Assembly (NCBI GenBank): GCA_030267565.1
Contig: BRXU01000028.1
Coordinates: 25,001-89,000 of the forward strand
Length of the DNA stretch: 64,000 bases
From: Pleodorina starrii
Taxonomy: Eukaryota; Chlorophyta; Chlorophyceae; Chlamydomonadales; Volvocaceae
Direction: 5' to 3'
The notes under the pieces were generated by a model. The model was not told the origin of the DNA. It did not search any database and worked only from the letters and a program-made list of their open reading frames with translations. Below are positions 31,101 through 43,500 of the stretch, piece by piece (positions within the stretch are counted from its first letter, which is position 1; every line of letters begins with the position of its first letter). The position numbers and the translations under genes are program-made.

Positions 31101-31919
31101 AGCGTGTTCGGTACTATGCTGGGCTTCAAGGAGAAGGACGCATGCGGTCACCTCGACGTCAGCAAGGCATGGGTGGATCACGAGGCGGCTGTGCAGCTTT
31201 ACGCGGAGCTGCGCGGCCAGCGGGTGGCAGCGAGCCAAGTGCTGCCGGAGTTCGAGTGGGGACTGGCGCACGAGGCCAACTGCCGGCTGCTGCTGCTGCG
31301 GAAGCTTACGGAAACGCCATGGTTCCGTGCAGCCCAGTCCGTGGAGCTACGTGAGGTCGGCTTCTTGCCCTGGCGCCCACCTTCGTTCGTCATCCTGCCC
31401 TCTCAGATGGGCGTCGTCCCGCTCACGGTGGCGCTACCGCCCATGGGGGCCTCCAGCGACGACATCCTCGTGGTGCAGCAGGCAGGTGGGGAGGTCCTGC
31501 GCATCGCCGCAGAATACAAGGCATCGTTCCCATTCGTGAAAGACAGCAGCGGGGCTGCGGCATACAAGTACCTCGGCGGAGCCAAGCGGCTACCGCAAAC
31601 CTTGCCGCCGATGTACTACGCACAAGTGCAGCTGGCCATGCAGGCGTGCAGCGCGACGCACTGCGTCCTGGTGTACTACGGAATCAACAAGTCCAAGCTG
31701 TACCTGGTAGCGCGTGACGACGCGTGGTGCAGCGAGGCCCTGGCGTTCGCGAGCAGCTTCTGGGGGAGGCAGGCGGCGCCACCGGAGAACTTCGGCGTAT
31801 ACTGGGGTGGAGAGCAGTATATCCACTTCCTGAAGGAGACGGCTAAGCGCTGCGCGGCGGTCGCCAACTTCGAGTTGGCAAGCATGCGCGGGGGAGAAAA
31901 CGCGCGGTTCTTGGCGTAG
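28160..31919 (+). pseudogene. Truncated MULE-Y transposase, copy 2
   Basis: Exon remnants 28160-29001, 29074-29254, 29320-29498 and 29597-31919. DDE core, SWIM finger and YqaJ-like domain are all retained, and no stop has been gained. Compared with copy 1 there are seven amino-acid changes (for example Arg to Cys in GRPRK) and one synonymous change seen by eye. Seven of the eight underlying changes are C/T or G/A differences at CpG. It lacks its own promoter and N terminus unless transcribed from upstream. Confidence 0.85.
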
Positions 31920-32194
31920 CTAGGAGGCCCTTGCCGTTGATTCAGAGACCTTCAGTTGATTGCAAGGAGGCCGTAAGTCTTTGTTTCGCAACAAATGGCG
32001 GTCCTGAGTGTTGTTGCGAGGAATCAGATTTTTTTGTGCGAAGTGGACGTAAACAATTACAGTGTTCAATTCCTCGTTACAAATACTAATTAAGTAAATA
32101 TAATTTAGAGCAAAGAACAGGCGTGCTGAAAGAACCATTTTGCTGGGTACGGCGCTCGGCCATCCCCACTAGGCGCTGCACGTACATGCGCCCC
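28160..32194 (+). mobile_element. MULE-Y copy 2, 5'-truncated by the duplication
   Basis: Lacks the left TIR, exons 1-2 and the first part of exon 3. The right TIR (32136-32194) is intact and is followed by ATAGCGA (32195-32201). It cannot transpose as a two-ended element. Confidence 0.9.
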
Positions 32195-33660
32195 ATAGCG
32201 AATGAACATACATTCTTCCCGCGACCACACCACAGCTCTGCTAGCCGGTCCGACCGCCTTGACGCATAATAATATTACAAAGAAGGACAAAGGTTGCAAG
32301 GGACAAACCATGAGGGGCAAACTGGTTGTTGGACGCCAAGCCGCAAATGCACGCACCATGCGGCGGTCTTCGGTCATCTTACGCCACCTTCATCACTCGG
32401 AGCCACTATTATTTCGGCCGAAGTTAGGATAAATAATAAATAATAATGCCGAAATCAACGCATTGGAAGAAAAGTGCCTTGTGAAGAACATTCGTGACAC
32501 ACTACCGTAACACTTACAGCCCGTTCATTGGAATGTTCGTGACACAGTACGTAACACTGCCCGTTCATCGAAAAGCCATAGTGGCAATCAAATCATTAAT
32601 TACAGAGGAGCTGAATATCAGCTACATACAACAAAATCACGTGATATGAAAGTATAGAACTACGTCCAGCAGTAGTGTCATACGGCGGTAAACAAGTGGT
32701 TGGTGTCGGCTTCCTTGAAGCCGGAAAAAGGGCGGGGCCCCGTTGAATCCGTACGGGTTAAGTTGAGTGCTAGGGCGGGCGGCGAGGGCGTCAAGTGTGA
32801 GAGTGTCGACATTCGTGCTGACAGACAGCCAGAGCTTTATTCCCGAAATGCCTGCGGCTTAAGCAATCCGCCTCATGTATGTACAGCATCGCCCTGCATC
32901 GCGATTCATCTCAGCACTGTGCAACTCTTCCGGCCAGCGCATTTGCGTAAGTAACCTGACAGTAGACATGGAGTGTATCATTCACATATCATGCTGACTT
33001 GCAAATGGAAGGACAGCGGAACTGTTAGCGAGGTAGGGTCGCGAAGGGTCGCGACGACGTGCACTTGCCGACGAGAGTGCAAGGCTTCGCTGCCGAGGTA
33101 TTCGCCATAGAGAGGCTTGACAACCATAACATTAGGACAGGGAATGTAGAAGTCCCCTAGGTTGCCGACTGGACTTGTTGGGCGGCCCGCCGAAGACCGC
33201 CGCATGGTGCGTGCAATCCTGTGCAATTTGCGGCTTGGCGTCCAACAACCAGCAGTTTGCCCCTCATGGTTTGTCCCTTGCAACCTTTGTAATAGTATTA
33301 TGCGTCAAGTCGATCGGATCGGGTAGCAGAGCTGCTGTGGTGTTCGCGGGAAGAATGTTCGCAATGCAAACATAGTTGCGTGGTTGCCGAATTCCACTTT
33401 GAGGAACGATGAATCTTCTGGAATTCAGAGAGGCGTTGGTTTGACCTCGGCCTCGGTCCATGGAGACTGCCAAACTGGTTTTTACTCATGCGATGTTTGT
33501 TGCGCAAAAGAAAGATACCATGCAATAAAGAAATGTAATATATTGCTTATGCCGCGTTTCCGCTGGCCGAGATTCTGCACGTTTTGTTACATCACACATC
33601 ACACATCACTGGCACGGACCCTGGGCGCTTCGCGCTGGGGCCCCGCCAAAAAATTAAACA
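32195..33660. mobile_element. Element X, copy 1', right half only
   Basis: The duplicate of 24489-25955. It contains part of the left arm, the interior and the complete right arm ending in the GC hairpin (33621-33658). The left end is missing because the duplication began inside MULE-Y. Confidence 0.8.
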
Positions 33661-33856
33661 AGGCGTGCATGATTGTTGCCAAGATATCAACCATGACGGT
33701 GTGCAAGACAAGAACTTGTTTGATTCACAAATAGCCAACACATTCCTTCGGAGCCGAAGACATCTTTACCACCGTCAGGATCTGGCCGACGAAGTGATTT
33801 TCGGGGAAATGGGCATTCGAAGTTCTATGGACGATCAGATTGTATGGTCTGTAGCG
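33661..33856 (+). other. Coding-like fragment flanking X (copy 2)
   Basis: Same sequence as 25956-26151; function unknown. Confidence 0.3.
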
Positions 33857-35562
33857 CTACGGCCCACACCCACAACTAACACGACCACCAAAAAATTTTC
33901 GCGTATGGCCGGCTAGCGGGGCTGGACAGAGAATGCACCAGTGATCGTTCGTGGTATATTGCCAGTAAAGCCGTAGGTGACGATGTACTTTACTGTTTTA
34001 CCCAGGACTAACACGCGCAGACCCTAGTGAACCTGTTCTGTTGAGTGACTGATGCAGCGTAACGTCTTAAGGCCTAAGGCCCGGGGATGACTCTTTCACT
34101 TGTTCTGGCAGCGTTTGTCCTAAAGGCCGATGGCCCAATGGATGATTCTTTTACTTGATCGGTCAGTAGTTAGTTTAGAGGCCTGAGGCCCAGCTATCGT
34201 CTCAGCGATTCGTCGTACAGTACGGGACTTGTTGTACACTTGAGGTCTTGCGAACCGGGGAGGTTCGGGGGTTCTTGGACAGGGATCTTAGAGATGAATG
34301 TTGGCTGGTTGGGGGAGCGTCTCGGTACTAGTGTGCTAAGAGTCAGAGGGTTTGAGTCAGAGATTCCTTGCTTTATTTGCTACAATGGCTCAGAGGTTAG
34401 CTCGCGCTTGCGAGGCCTCTTATTGCCAAACTTATCGAGTCAGTTGAGTTGTGTGTCAAAAGACCGCGGCGACCGGCCTTTTATACTAACGGCGCAAGGC
34501 TGTCGTACAGCGTGTTTGGCCTGGCCAAACCTACTACGGCAACTGCAGGAAAGTGCCCTTTGGCCTCACCCAACCTACTACGGCAACTGTAGGAAAGTGC
34601 CCTTTGGCCTCACCCAACCTACTACGGCAACTGTAGGAAAGTGCCCTTTGGCCTCGCCCAACCTACTACGGCAGCTACACGAAGGTGTCATCAATCGTCC
34701 GACTGCTATTTGCGGCTTCCTCTGTAATGCGAAGTCGCACAACAATGTACTCCACTTCAATGTACTCTATTGTCAACTTCCCGCAGCTTCGTTTACGCGT
34801 CTAATCAGGCCTCCAACGTCAAACGTCGTATAAGTTCGACAAGACAATGAATTGTACATGACGCAATAAACCCACGAGTACTGAGAGTACAGATTACTCA
34901 GCAGCGCGGGTTCGAACCCACGCACATGTGATATGTAACCGTCTTGCGTATGCGCCCATACTCAGGTGTGATGTTTTGGTATGTTAATCCATATGGCATG
35001 CGTCCGTCCATATTTTGAGCTTATGTCTCAATTACTGTCCATACACCCACAACATCGTTCCACCTTTAGACGCTACAGCGGCGCCATGTCTAATGGTTTT
35101 GGCACTCCGGTTAACCGGAAAAAAGGACATTTTTCGCTGGACAACAAGCCCTCGCGTGTGGAGCAGACTGCTTATTCTGCGAGCACAGACCTACCACCAC
35201 CACGGTGACGGTATTTTGAGCTTCGATGGGTTGCGTTTCCCACACACCCCACCGTGTCTGGGCTCCGTCTCACTCGGATCATATGTGGGTACCCACACGC
35301 ATGCTTCCCAGATATGCCAGGACACATTAATGTTGGACTATCAACCTAAGTTCTACCAGTGCGGGAGACAGGGACATGGCTAAGGAGCCCACCATCAGGG
35401 CTCCCATCAGTCTCCAACGAACCCTCTATCTGCGAAAGTCGGAATCGGACCTGCAACCTTCCGGTCAAAGATTCAGTGCCCTAATTCTTTGGCACTTCCT
35501 AGAGCATATATTTAGGTTTACCTTGTATTACATGATTGTTATGCCATAATCGATTCCTGCAG

Positions 35563-35738
35563 GCCTTCCCGGTTTCATCCAGAGCGATGGTACAATGTTG
35601 CCGTCCGCAGCGACGCTTGGCTTTGCCCTCACAATATCCGCATTGAAGTTGCAAGATGTGGCTGCCCGATTGGACTATGCGACGGGCATCGTTAGCGACC
35701 TTAACCAAACGGTTCCCGTCGACTCACTGACCATCAAG
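35563..35738 (+). pseudogene. Duplicated host exon A, copy 2
   Basis: Matches the host exon at 46237-46412 with both splice sites. It is followed by the same intron and a broken exon B, so this copy cannot be completed in place. Confidence 0.78.
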
Positions 35739-36450
35739 GTAAGCGGGTCGGAGATGGCAACCGTCATCGTCCAAACAAATAATAATAATAATGATACGCC
35801 CGGCCGGTAGCCGAGGCGTGGGTTATGGGAGCAGAGGGGGTGGGGTGACGGGTTTCCCCGGTCCCAGCCCCCCCCCCCACCACCGCAAGGAACTTAAGAC
35901 TTGTCCCATCCAAACAAACAATATTGCCTCTTCTGATCGATGAACAACGAAGTATCGGTTCGTAGGTGGCATGTTTCTCGCTCGTTGCAACTCTCACGCA
36001 TCGAGCGCAGCATGCCTCAGCACGGGTACGGTATTAAATGTTTGAGCGCGCAAATGAGGCCCCTGCTTGGACCCATGCATTGCGCCAAATCGTTATGGAC
36101 TGCAAGAAAGAAAAAATGTTGCTGGGCGTTACCGGTGTGCAGGGAAAAGCGTTTAGAATCCAAGACCGAGAGTCGTACGCGCTCCGTATTTATACATGAC
36201 TCGACTATTGATTGCTTGTCCATTTCCCTTATTACAGAAGGGTTTTGTTTCGTTGACATATCTGACTTCAAGATGCGATTTTACAAATTTTATATCCAAG
36301 TCAACCTTTTGCTGGTCTCGCAAATAAATGAGAGCAATACGGTACAGTCTGGAAGCCCCTAGACCACCGACCACCCCCAAACTAGCTAAGACCACCCCAA
36401 AACCGATGATACAGTGCCTCTTCCGCTTTGAATGCCTGCAATGCATGCAG

Positions 36451-36563
36451 CTCGGCGGAACATTCTCCTTTCTGGACGGTTTCGCGACCGTCCATCAAAT
36501 GGTGTTTTCGGGTTTGTCAAGGGCAGGTTTCCAAGCCAACCTTACAATCAGCATTCCCGAACT
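36451..36563 (+). pseudogene. Broken host exon B
   Basis: The first 113 bp of the exon intact at 47126-47302 (LGGTFSFLDGFATVHQMV...). It is cut after the codons for IPEL by the junction with Gypsy-side sequence. Confidence 0.8.
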
Positions 36564-37199
36564 GACAACCGATACCCCGTCTCCGTGCACCGGCGGCGCG
36601 TACATGCCATCGCTATCATCGCTTTCATTCTCGTCCATCCCAACTAGGTTGGGCATGGTGTGGTTATTTTCCTCGCCAGCCGACTCACGCTTAGTGCCAG
36701 CGTTCTCCGGCTCGTTGTCGGCGAAGTCGGTATGGAACATCTGCGGCGCGGGGTTGGTACCGCCCTCGTTGTCCTGCGCTCCCGAGCCGGCCGAGGCCGA
36801 GGAATGAAGGGGGTTGTAGAGGACGGAAGGTCCCAGCGGCGGGGCTTGCTGACGCCGCACCATCAAACGGCGGCGGCGGTGAAGCGGTGAACCATTTCCC
36901 ATCCCGCGATAATCTACTGCCGCCAAATTTGCGATACGTGGAGAACGCCGTAGCATTTTTTTTTCGCGCCGGTCTGGATGAGTGGCCGCAAAGCTTAGCA
37001 CTCGTAAGATGGACGACAGGTTCAGTACGGTTTAATCCGTCTGCCTTATTGATCAGTCCCATGCCGGCGGCTGTAGACGGACTGACAGTCTCACCAGGTA
37101 TTTATATGTTTATTGTGGCTGATTAGGATAACAGTCAGCCACTGGTAAGGTTGAGCTGTTCAATCTTATCGCCTTACGTGACCGGCTCCACATGTTACA
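36564..37199 (-). repeat. Candidate Gypsy 3' LTR
   Basis: On the minus strand it begins TGTAACATGTGG, has a TATA-like ATATAAATACC (about 37100) and ends near GGTTGTCA at the host junction. No second copy exists in the window to confirm it, and the preceding purine tract is poor. An open frame inside it (36564-37001, with RRSPRIANLAAVDY and an acidic tail) is unexplained, so it could instead be a 3' accessory ORF. Confidence 0.35.
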
Positions 37200-37467
37200 T
37201 ACCCTTAGCTGAGAGCTGGAAAATACCTTGTTGCGTCTCGGAGCGGCTGGTAACCTTCTTAGGCCGTTCGCCTCTTCGTTCATTCGCGTTTCGTAGGCCT
37301 GCGTAAACCTGCGCATATCTCCTTCGCCGTCTGTACGAACTTGGTTCGTAATGTTCGGTTGCCACGTCAGGCGTGCAGCGTTACTTCTATCCATCCATAG
37401 CCTTGTTTGGCTCCCCCTGAACTCCCATTCATGCTGCTTGATTTGTCCATATCCGCCGCGGATGGCC

Positions 37468-38199
37468 TTATTCCTTTGCTGGTGGCAGGACAAACACCTG
37501 GTGAGCTGGGACCGTAAAGGGTTGTCCCTCAGCCGTCTTCAGTAGTGCCAGTGTACCCGTGGTATTCCAATACTGGAAAAAGAATGGTCCTTCTCGGTCA
37601 GAGGCTAGTTTGTGAGGTCGACGCACCCAGCGGTAGACTTTGGTGTTTTCCGCGAGGTCGGGCAGATGCTGCAGGGCATCCCCCTCAAGCTCGATGGCTG
37701 TTATCCGGGGCATCGTTTTGGTTGCCGGCGTTGTAGGGCCTTGTCGTTTACCAACGGATGTCGCGGGCCTCGCACCTGGGGACGAAGATTGAGGTTGGCT
37801 CACCGGCTCGTCCACCTTGGAGTCGTCTGGATCTGCCTTCTTCGGTACAGGAAGCCCTTTTCGCTTAGCATAATCCTGTTGCTGTCGCGCTTTGGCTTTT
37901 CCCAGGTTTTTGTCAACGCAACCGGCGAGTTCCTCCAGTTTGGTCCTGCGCTCCTCCAAGGCCATGTAGTCCTCAGGTCGTGCTTCCTCATCATCGCCCT
38001 CGTCCCCTGAAGGTATCTCACACGGCGTTGCTGTGCGTTCGGCTGCCGTTGTCAATTCTCGCCCAAATACGCATAGAGCTGGGCTCAGCCGAGTGCTGTC
38101 CTGCCTCATTGCTCGGTGTCCGTATGCAACCCGAAAGACTTCCTCGTCCCAGTCGTCTTCATTGTCATTAACGCATTTTCGTAGTGCCGTCAGTAGCGA
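37468..38199 (-). pseudogene. Gypsy integrase C-terminal region
   Basis: In frame with the integrase core but separated from it by TGA (38197-38199), where CGA would restore the frame. SLLTALRKCVNDNEDDWDEE leads into the integrase tail (CVFGREL, a coiled, Lys/Arg-rich stretch, YRWVRRPHKL, HQVFVLPP), which resembles the GPY/F-like C-terminal part of Gypsy integrases. No chromodomain is apparent. Confidence 0.72.
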
Positions 38200-39350
38200 T
38201 CAAACCAGCCGTTCAGCTTGTCCGTTGCTCTGTGGCGTATAAGCCGCTGTCCGTCGGTGATAAATTTTCTGCTCCTGCAACAGATTGCTGAATTCACCTT
38301 CCCACTCGCGTCCCTGGTCTGTCATAATGACATTTGGTACTCCATAACGCGTGATCCACTGTTGCCATAGCCACTTTGCAGTCGTGCTGGCATGTTTGTC
38401 TTGGATTGGGCCCACCTCCGGCCATTTGGCCCAGGAATCGATCGCCACCATGAGATAACTATTTCCGTTTTTTGTCTTTTTATAGGGACCCATCAAATCG
38501 ACGTGTACACGGCCCCATAGTGGCACCGTTGGAAGAGAGTGAAGAGGTTGGTTCCGAAGCAGTTTCATTTTGGTGAGCGCGCACTTAGAGCAAGCGGCAA
38601 TGTGCGTCTTAACATCTTGCCGCATCTTTTTCCAGAAGAAACGTTTGCTGAGAAAATCATAGGTTTTACTTACTCCCCAGTGCGCCATTCCATGAGCTTC
38701 TTGAATCGCGGCAGCCTTCTCTTCCTCTTTTAGAACCTGTACCCGCTCTTGTCCTTTGGTTTTGATCTTGTACAGGTTGCCATCTTCTAGTTGATACCGT
38801 CCCGCCTTTTTCCGCAGCCTCATCATCTCCCGCAGGTTGTCTTCGCCGGACTTACTCGCGTCTAGAGGTAGTTGACCTGTCTTAAGGTATTGCAAAAGCG
38901 CGGCATCCTCCCAGATGTCGGCCATCACCTTCCTTCCTTCCAACGCCTCCAAGCTGCTACGGCTGTCTTCTGACTGCTTGTCTGACCCATCCGATCCGGA
39001 TGATGGCGAGGACTCCTCTCCTCCAGGTGAGGGTACGCCACTTGCTTCCTGAATTTCTGCTTTCGTAACTGTTGCTTCGGCCCTCTCTTCGGGGATGGCT
39101 GCACCCGCAGCCATAAGCTGTGGACTTGGGGCTCGAGGGGATTCTGTTGTTATCACCCTCTTGGGTGCGGCGGGCGGGCGCTTGTGAATGTGACAAAACC
39201 ATGGCCCGGCCGGGACTGCCTGCATGGGAGGGTCCAAGCACTTTATGTGCCAACCTAGTTTACACCCCGGGTCATCACATAGTAGTAGGGTACTCTTGGG
39301 ACGACCTTTGAGACAGCCGGCGCAGACGATGTCGGGATTGTATCTGACCC
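38200..39350 (-). CDS. Gypsy PHD finger and integrase core
   Basis: The frame begins around 39350, just after a one-base slip in a G4 run. It encodes a PHD-type finger (39184-39330): CAGC, then CDDPGC, then WHIKC, then WFCHIH, giving C4HC2H. After an acidic Ser-rich linker comes the integrase: the zinc-binding H/C module (AHGMAHWG, HIAACSKC) and the DDE core (VHVDLMGP, MTDQGREW, SNGQAERLV). All three catalytic residues are present. A TGA follows RLV. A PHD finger at this place could steer integration to modified histone tails; that function is inference. Confidence 0.78.
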
Positions 39351-40267
39351 CGACGGCCCCGACTCCGGTGGTTCCGCGTAATCGATCAACTTAGTGCTTG
39401 GCATATGCGTACGCCTCTTCTTAGGCTGACTGGGGCCTGCCTCGTCCTCGTCTGAAGCGTCAAGCGCGAGGGCTGACTGAAAATGTCGCTTCTTGATTCT
39501 ACTTGCAGGATCCAGATCAGTGGGGATACGAGCCCGCTTCCTTGGTCTGGGAGCTACCTCGACTGAGGGGCCACCATCTACGGGCAGGTAACTGTCCAGG
39601 CCCAGGTCAGTTGGGTCAGCCGGTTGGGGGTCGTCGACCACTCCGTCCACCATGCAAGCCTCCACCTCGGCAGAAACGGCAGCGATGGTACACGCTAATA
39701 TGGCGACCTCTTCCAAATCGGTAGCCACCTCCTTGTTGCCATCTTTTAGAAAGTCGGGCATCAAGTGGCCCAGTCTGCTCAGCCCGTCTACATTGCTGTT
39801 CTTCCTCCCAGATTTATGAATCACCTCAAAGTCGTAAGCCTGTAGCTTGAGAGCATAGCGTGCTAGTTTACCGTGAATGTCTTTAACGCTGGCTGACCGC
39901 AAATACCTGACGGCCATGGAGTCCGTTATCAAGACAAAATGGGTTCCGTAGACATAAGGGTGGAAATGCTTAATGGCCCACAGAGCGGCGTAAGCCTCCC
40001 CGTCCGTGCTGCTGTAGTTAAGCTGCGGTCCGCTCATGGCCTTACTCGCAAACTGGACTGCGTATTCCCGCCCCTCATCATCTTTCTGGGCAAGGCAAGC
40101 AGCCACCGCCAGTTGGCACCAGTCAACCTGGATTAGGAACTGACGGCTGAAGTCGGGCGCGCGTAGAACGGGGTCCCGGAGTAAGCTACTGCGGAGCTCC
40201 TGAAAGGCCTCTTCCTCCCGCGGCCCCCAATGCCAATCCTCACCCTGCTTGAGTAGCGTGTATAGAG
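39255..40267 (-). CDS. Gypsy RNase H and linker
   Basis: Resumes the frame broken by the MITE (GEDWHWGPREEEAFQELRSS), then the RNase H (Asp in QVDWCQLA, Glu in STDGEAYAALWAIKHF, Asp in LITDSMAVRYL, and the IHKSGRKNSNVDGLSR end). A long acidic/basic linker with PKKRR-type signals follows. It terminates at TAG near 39253 after the frameshift that separates it from the PHD finger. Confidence 0.82.
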
Positions 40268-40513
40268 CAGGGTGGCTATCTTAAGATATGAATATATATT
40301 CGGGGGAAAATTTTGGAAATCTGAAGATACTTCTGCCGTGCTAAAAGCTGAAGGTTTAGATAATCCGGCCTCACAGGGGGGCATGATATCTCCCGGGGCC
40401 GTGTTTAGCCGGGGAAATCCCCTCCTGGACAGATCCTGACAGATACTCTCAGTACTTCGGAGCCAGGAGTATCTCCGGCCGTAGATACTCAGCAAAATAA
40501 GATAGCCACCCTG
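40268..40513. mobile_element. hAT-like MITE, 246 bp, inside Gypsy
   Basis: Terminal inverted repeats CAGGGTGGCTATCTTA and TAAGATAGCCACCCTG (16 bp, perfect), flanked by the 8-bp direct repeat GTATAGAG (40260-40267 and 40514-40521). CAGGG termini and 8-bp duplications are hAT hallmarks. No ORF. Insertion plus duplication adds 254 bp and shifts the Gypsy frame between RT and RNase H. Confidence 0.93.
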
Positions 40514-40521
40514 GTATAGAG

Positions 40522-43500
40522 GCCTAGCGATTAGGCCGAAACCCGGGACCATTTCCCGATAATACCCGACTGCTCCTAGCCAGGCGCGAACCTCATGCAC
40601 ATTAGTTGGCGATGGCATTGCGGCGATCTTGGTCACCCCGGAAGGATTGGGCCCTACGGTACCCCTCTCCCCATCTAGCAGGTGTCCGAGAAATACCACC
40701 TTCCGCTGTCCGAAGGCGCACTTCTTCGCCGCCACCTTAAGCCCGGCCATTCGTAGCAAATCGAAGACCCATTGTAGGTGTCGTACGTGGTCCTCTAAGG
40801 TTTGACTAAAAATTAGGATATCGTCCAAATATACCACTGCACAGCGCTCCCGTTGCTGTACCCCGGCGGGTACTAATTCCGCGGGTGTGAGATCTTGTAG
40901 AACCGGTCCGAGGACCTTATGCATGAGAGTTGCGAATACGGCGGCTGCTCCTTTTAGGCCCATGGGCATCCTCACGTACTGATATTGCGCCGTTGGTGTG
41001 GCAAACGCTGTGCGCTCCTTGGAGGCTTCATCGGCCATCGGTACCTGCCAATAGCCAGACTTGAGGTCGAGGCTGGAGTAGTAACGTGTCTCTCCCCCTG
41101 CTGGCGCAACACTGTCTATGATTTCCTGTATGTGCCCAAGGGGAAAACGAATATCTTTTGTCACGTCGTTGACCTTACGCATGTCCACGCAGGGCCGTAG
41201 CTCGCCGTTCTTTTTAAGGACTACTACCACCGGCGAGACCCAAGGACTGTTCGAGAGTTCTATGACTCCATCCTGTAGCATCTGCTGCATTTCTGCATCC
41301 ACGGCCGCCTTCTCTGCCTTTGAAAGACGGTAGGGATTTTGCCAAATAGGCGGGTGGTCCCCTGTGTCGACCTTCATAGACGCCCATGTAGTAAAACCCA
41401 GCTCTCGGTTAGTCAATGCAAACATATCGAAAGTATGCTCCAGGCAATCGATCAACTGCTGACGTTCTTCCTCGGGCAAGTCAGGGTTGGTCTTGCCCGC
41501 CAGAAGGTCTCGAAGCTCTGGAGTCGGCGTCTTAATGCTGCGCAGCGTCCTTGCAACCATGCCACGGAATTGGGCCTCTTCTAGGTGTCCGGTATGATCC
41601 AAGCCGTCCGGCGTGGTGGCGGGTGGCATTTGACTGTCAAACTTAGTCCCTGACAAGGGAGGTGTCACTGCTGCGGCCTGTCCCTCGGCTAGAAGACTGG
41701 GGATGAGTAGATCAGTATATGTTGGCGTTATTATTCCGGAAACTGGGCTTGGGTTCTCTGCCACCGGCGTGGAGGGTGCTGCGACAAGTTCTTCCTCCAT
41801 TGGCATTCCGCCGTACCCTGGGTCTAGTTCCAACGGGAACATCTCCTCCTCGTCGTTTCGCCATGGGAACACAATCGAATCGGAGCTACATCCTTCCTCG
41901 GTCTCCCGGCTCCAGGTCTCAGCGTTCCATTCTCCGCTATCAGTGCTGCTGGGAAGCCCTGCATTCGCATCAGCTAGTAGGCGCTGCACGAGCCGTTCAA
42001 CAGTAGCCTCAATCTCCTCACGTGCTACTCGCATCATTTCTCTTTCAATTACTGACAGATACTTTGGCACGTCCGTTGCAGGACCGAGTCCTTCAAGCGG
42101 AGCTTCCGACATTGCCACTGGGCTTGGCACATCTGCTGTAGGTCCGGGTCCTCTGGGAGGAGACTCTGACATCACCACCGGGCTTGGAGGCGCGGGCTCC
42201 CCTCCTAGAGCGTTCTCCGCCTTCTCCGTACCCTCTTCCTGTTCTGGCGCTTCCCCATCTGTCAGGTAGGCTTCAGTCGTATTCTGCCCTATCTCATCAT
42301 TGGCGGTTGCCGTTGCAGATCCCCCGCGTAGGAAATGGATATTGATGCACGATCGTTGGTTCTTGTCGTTGGTGTATTCGAGACAGCTCTTATCGTAACA
42401 GATGCTGGCCTTGATTGGATACAGAAAGTCGGTTCCCAGTAGTATTTGATAATTGATTGCATTGCTGACAAAAGGATCTATCAGCATCTGCATATCCCCC
42501 GTGGATACCAGAAAGTCACGTACGCGTCCGGCGGCTCTTCCGCGGTTGCCGTCCGCGTTAAGAAACGTGACATTTGTCTCTTCCACCTGATCCAGCAGGT
42601 CCAGTTTCCGTAAGGTATTTCTTGTTATAACGCTATGCGAAGCACCCGAATCAATCACTGCGGGGACGGGTATTACTCTGCCCATAGCATCTGAAAGGAA
42701 CACCGTCGCCTTGCATACTTGCCACATAGGGATGGGGTTATCCAACCGGCCTGCTGAGGGCGCCAGCCCAGCAGGTGCAGCATGCATGGCGCCTGGCTGG
42801 CCCCGGTCAGGCTCCGCCAAACGGGTAATTGTCTGCCCTGTCGTCTGTTGTCCTGCCACCGTGATAGCATTTTGCCTGGCGATTCCCAAAACTCTGCTGC
42901 CGACTTTTGTGTAAATGCTTACTGGATTGCAGCGCAAGGATGTGCCCAGTGTCATAGTGTATTTATTTACTTTGTTTACGATGTCGTCGGCGATACGCCG
43001 TTCCTCTTCTTGCGGATCCGCAGGTATCGGATCCGTACGCGGGCTGGCGGCGTCGCCCGTGCGGCGTCGGTAACGACCGTCTACCGCTCCTGCTGATTGA
43101 AAAGCGCGAGTATAGCGGTCATTGCTCGGTCTATATGCCTCCGTTGCTCGTTCCGCCGTGGGTGCTGCACCCTGTTGCAGCCCTCGGTCGGGCGGCGGTG
43201 GTGGTGGCGCTACACGGGTGCTTGGACCAGTCACCCCCTCCATGGGTGTCGCGGCATTCGGTATCATGGTAGCTCTCTCCGGACCGTTCCCACGGCTTAC
43301 ATTAGGTGCCAGCTGACCTGGAGCGGCCACGGGTCTCTTGCGCGGGAGCGGCATGGGTTCAAAGTCAGCTACCCGCTTCGTGTAAGCTTCTGCGTTTGGT
43401 CTGTTAAGGCCATATGCCTCTACTTGAGCCAGATGTGGGCCTTCGTAGTTGAACTCTGACGCAGCTCCATAGTATTGCACCTGGGGTCCGCGTTCTATCA

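Larger units (their letters stand above)
28160..35855. repeat. Tandem segmental duplication, unit 2
   Basis: Second copy of 20455-28150. It starts inside transposase exon 3 and continues at 35856 into sequence shared with 46527 onward. The right side is therefore the original continuation, and the break lies at the left end. Confidence 0.97.
33857..36563. repeat. Repeat block R, copy 2 (2.7 kb)
   Basis: A direct repeat of 44455-47238. It has 3.5 units of the 44-bp repeat, the GGTTCGAACCC motif (34909-34919), host exon A (35563-35738) and 113 bp of exon B (36451-36563). It ends abruptly where Gypsy-side sequence starts. Confidence 0.9.

Noticed and set aside
35940..36362. 140-codon frame between exons A and B (also at 46615)
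   Set aside because: Exon A exits and exon B enters in phase 0 and they join well directly; the frame has A/T-rich intron composition.
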